A stretch of 10,032 nucleotides of DNA, taken from Blastomyces gilchristii SLH14081. Taxonomy: Eukaryota > Ascomycota > Eurotiomycetes > Onygenales > Ajellomycetaceae. The first letter of the stretch is position 1, and each line of letters begins with the position of its first letter. The DNA is taken from positions 11,522 through 21,553 of the forward strand of contig NW_003101640.1 in NCBI RefSeq assembly GCF_000003855.2, given 5' to 3'. The position numbers and the translations under genes were made by a program. This document shows, piece by piece, positions 8,542-10,032 of this stretch. The notes beneath the pieces were generated by a model. It was not told the DNA's origin. It saw only the letters and a list, made by a program, of their open reading frames with translations, and made no database searches.

Positions 8542-8655
8542 AGTAAACTCAGCCACTTCACGAACTACTGCTAACATAATCAACCACCTAACGCTCGTTT
8601 ACACCTAACACTCGCACAAATCTTACCTCAATCTCCATGTTCAAAAACCCACAGC

Positions 8656-8852
8656 ATGGACCATGAATCAGCTATACAAGTAGTGATTGATGATTTGAAT
8701 GTGCAATTGACTTCTAATTACACTACAACTGTAAAAAAATATGAAATCAGCTGTCATACATTGTCACAGTGCTATAATACTCTTTAAATATCAAGAAAGA
8801 AAGCAATCTCTATTCACTGTTAAAATCTTTTAAATTTGTAAGAAGAACAGCT

Positions 8853-8890
<38 letters not shown>

Positions 8891-9118
8891 AAATACAGGA
8901 ACTGGAAAAAGCAAGCAAAATTCTTGGAAAACAGTGTCTGAGTTAGAAGAATGAAGAAGTTCTGATAATTCTTCAGGCTCAGGCTAGACAACTACAAGAA
9001 GTGATCAAGTTCAAACTTGAAATTTCAAACACAATTCAAAAAACATTGAAATCTTCTAGTATAGTCACTGACTCTTTCTCATCCTCTACTTCTTCATCTT
9101 CTTCTTCAAATCAGAGTC
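8656..9118 (+). pseudogene. Fot1/pogo-type transposase relic, N-terminal HTH plus coiled coil
   Basis: From ATG at 8656 the frame reads MDHESAIQVVIDDLN, then SNYTTTVKKYEIS and HTLSQCYNTL. This is the pattern of the Psq/CENP-B helix-turn-helix DNA-binding domain that opens fungal Fot1/pogo transposases. Stops at 8785-8787, 8821-8823 and 8839-8841 are TAA, consistent with C-to-T changes of Gln codons. After EEQLL the frame runs through T35 (8855-8889) as eleven Phe codons. It then resumes, without a shift, as EIQELEKASKILGKQ and a Gln/Glu/Leu-rich coiled-coil-like segment ending in a Ser run. The catalytic DDE region expected between these parts is absent, so this is probably an internally deleted copy. 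The Fot1/pogo call is firm for the N-terminal part; the coiled-coil segment's origin is inferred. Confidence 0.65.
8855..8889 (+). repeat. T35 homopolymer inside a transposase relic
   Basis: Thirty-five consecutive T residues lie between the helix-turn-helix part and the coiled-coil part. The length preserves the reading frame. It could be the scar of an internal deletion, an expanded TTC/TTT stretch, or an assembly estimate, since long homopolymers are sized poorly. Confidence 0.9.
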
Positions 9119-9310
9119 TCAGTAGCCGAATGGTTAATGCGGCCACCTGGTAGCGCCTTGACGTGGGAAATCAAGGTGTGTGAGTTTGAAACCCGCAGAG
9201 AATACATTAAATCTGGAACTCAAGCACCTCAGGTTTCTAATAAATACAGAGATGTACAAATTGCTTCAATAAATTGCTCTATATTTCTGGGCTGAGAAGT
9301 TATTATTATA
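9119..9310 (+). repeat. tRNA-derived SINE-like repeat with A and B boxes
   Basis: TAGCCGAATGG at 9123-9133 matches the Pol III A box and continues TTAATGC as in Ser/Leu-type tRNA D-arms. AGTTTGAAACC at 9183-9193 matches the B box with two transitions. The arm CCTTGA...TCAAGG lies between them. The presumed acceptor strands do not pair, so this is not a working tRNA gene. The downstream body (AAATACAGAGAT at 9242-9253, CTGGGCTGAG near 9287-9296) matches the left copy, and a TTATTATTATATATAT tail follows. It interrupts the pogo-like relic's Ser run. Five CpGs fall within 9127-9195, against none in the flanks from 8615 and to the window end. Confidence 0.65.
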
Positions 9311-9523
9311 TATATCTAATTATTACTTCTTTGTATTTTGTATGTTCTTATTATCTTGACATGATCTCAACATCTTTATTTTCTTCTGTATAACTAACAC
9401 TTGATCTGTATTTAACATCATACAAAAACTCATTATAAGCTCTGCTTGTATATGAGTATAATGAAAGAATAATAATAATAATAAATAAATTCTTTAAATT
9501 AGAAGAAAATATATACTTAAGTA
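9311..9523. other. AT-rich spacer with (AAT)n microsatellite
   Basis: No coding frame is evident. A short run of AAT/ATA units lies near 9468-9490. CpG is absent. It separates the SINE-like repeat from the decayed coding-like stretch that follows. Confidence 0.4.
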
Positions 9524-10032
9524 GCAGAATCTGCTATCTCTAAACCTGCTATTTCAAAACCTGCTTAAAATTCTAAGAAAACTGAGAAGAATAATACTCA
9601 GATCTCTGTTCATAGAAAAGAAAAAAAAAATGTAAAAAGAGAAGAACTTTCAAATCTTCAGAAATAGAAGACTTATTCTTAAAGTCTTAAATCAGAAGAT
9701 CTTATAAAAAAACAAGCTAAACTCAAATCTTATTTTCAGAATTAGAAATGAAATTAATTAGCAGTTCTTTTCTCAGTTAATAACTGATATTAAAGTTCAA
9801 AAATCAGTTATAGCTTTAATTTAGTCATCTTTCTTTGAAAATTCTATTATTTTTACTACAATGTCTGAATTTAGTGCAGAATTTCTCATTCAGAATAAGA
9901 ATCTCTGAAAATCAGCAATAGAATCTCTACTGAATATAACAATTCTATCTAAGAGAGATGAAAAGTGAGACAAATTTATTCTTTATATATTTCAGTTGAA
10001 ATTTTTGACTGTGAGAAAGAAATACTACTTCT
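9524..10032 (+). pseudogene. Unidentified decayed coding-like stretch, runs off the window
   Basis: In the frame starting at 9524, a Lys/Ser/Gln-rich protein can be read (AESAISKPAISKPA, then KKTEKNNTQISVHRKEKK). Its few stops look like former Gln codons (TAA, TAG). After about 9740 coding character reappears in another frame near 9828-10032, including FENSIIFTTMSEFSAEF and KSAIESLLNITILSKRDEK, again with scattered TGA and TAG. The composition suggests a basic linker followed by a folded domain, as in the first protein of some fungal retroelements, but no diagnostic motif is visible and I do not assign it. It is cut by the window edge. Confidence 0.3.

Noticed and set aside
9119..9200. Functional tRNA-Ser or tRNA-Leu gene
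   Set aside because: A and B boxes are present, but the acceptor strands do not pair, the T stem has a mismatch, no regular anticodon arm forms, and the body matches a second dispersed copy, so it is a repeat.

Overview
The window looks like filamentous ascomycete nuclear DNA. The evidence is one intron-bearing gene with fungal splice sites (donor GTATGT, branch site GCTGAC, acceptor CAG), degraded eukaryotic transposons, a tRNA-derived SINE-like repeat, and sharp AT-rich/GC-balanced compartments of the kind made by repeat-directed C-to-T mutation. Nothing looks prokaryotic.

Layout. (1) 1-780: very AT-rich, almost pure A/T between about 130 and 600, with no readable gene. (2) About 770-4150, minus strand: a decayed intron-rich transposase gene. 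Exons of roughly 100-250 nt are separated by short introns that nearly all carry clusters of the octamer AATTGATT and its variants. Premature stops are scattered through it, and CpG is almost absent (four CpGs between 104 and 4187) while CpA/TpG remain common. (3) 4189-4655: transposon-end-like sequence with repeated GAGGTC motifs, a diverged direct repeat, and a SINE-like copy on the minus strand. (4) About 4660-8490: a GC-balanced island. Its only convincing gene is a GPR1/FUN34/YaaH-family (acetate/ammonia-type) membrane transporter at 5561-6384 on the minus strand, two exons, with an apparent reading-frame break in exon 1. (5) 8490-10032: a second AT-rich, CpG-free block. It opens with an inverted copy of the left transposon end and continues with the N-terminus of a Fot1/pogo-type transposase, an in-frame T35 tract, a coiled-coil segment, a second SINE-like copy with Pol III A and B boxes, and an unidentified decayed coding-like stretch.

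How the parts relate. The transporter island is bracketed by transposon relics that read outward from it and share an identical 23-nt end sequence in inverted orientation (4260-4282 and 8519-8541). The relics have lost CpG almost completely, whereas the transporter island and the two SINE-like copies keep CpGs. This fits a genome defence that mutates CpG in long repeats and spares short repeats and single-copy genes. The most unusual signal is the family of repeat-filled introns in the left transposase relic, about half of which appear to have lost their GT donor to AT.
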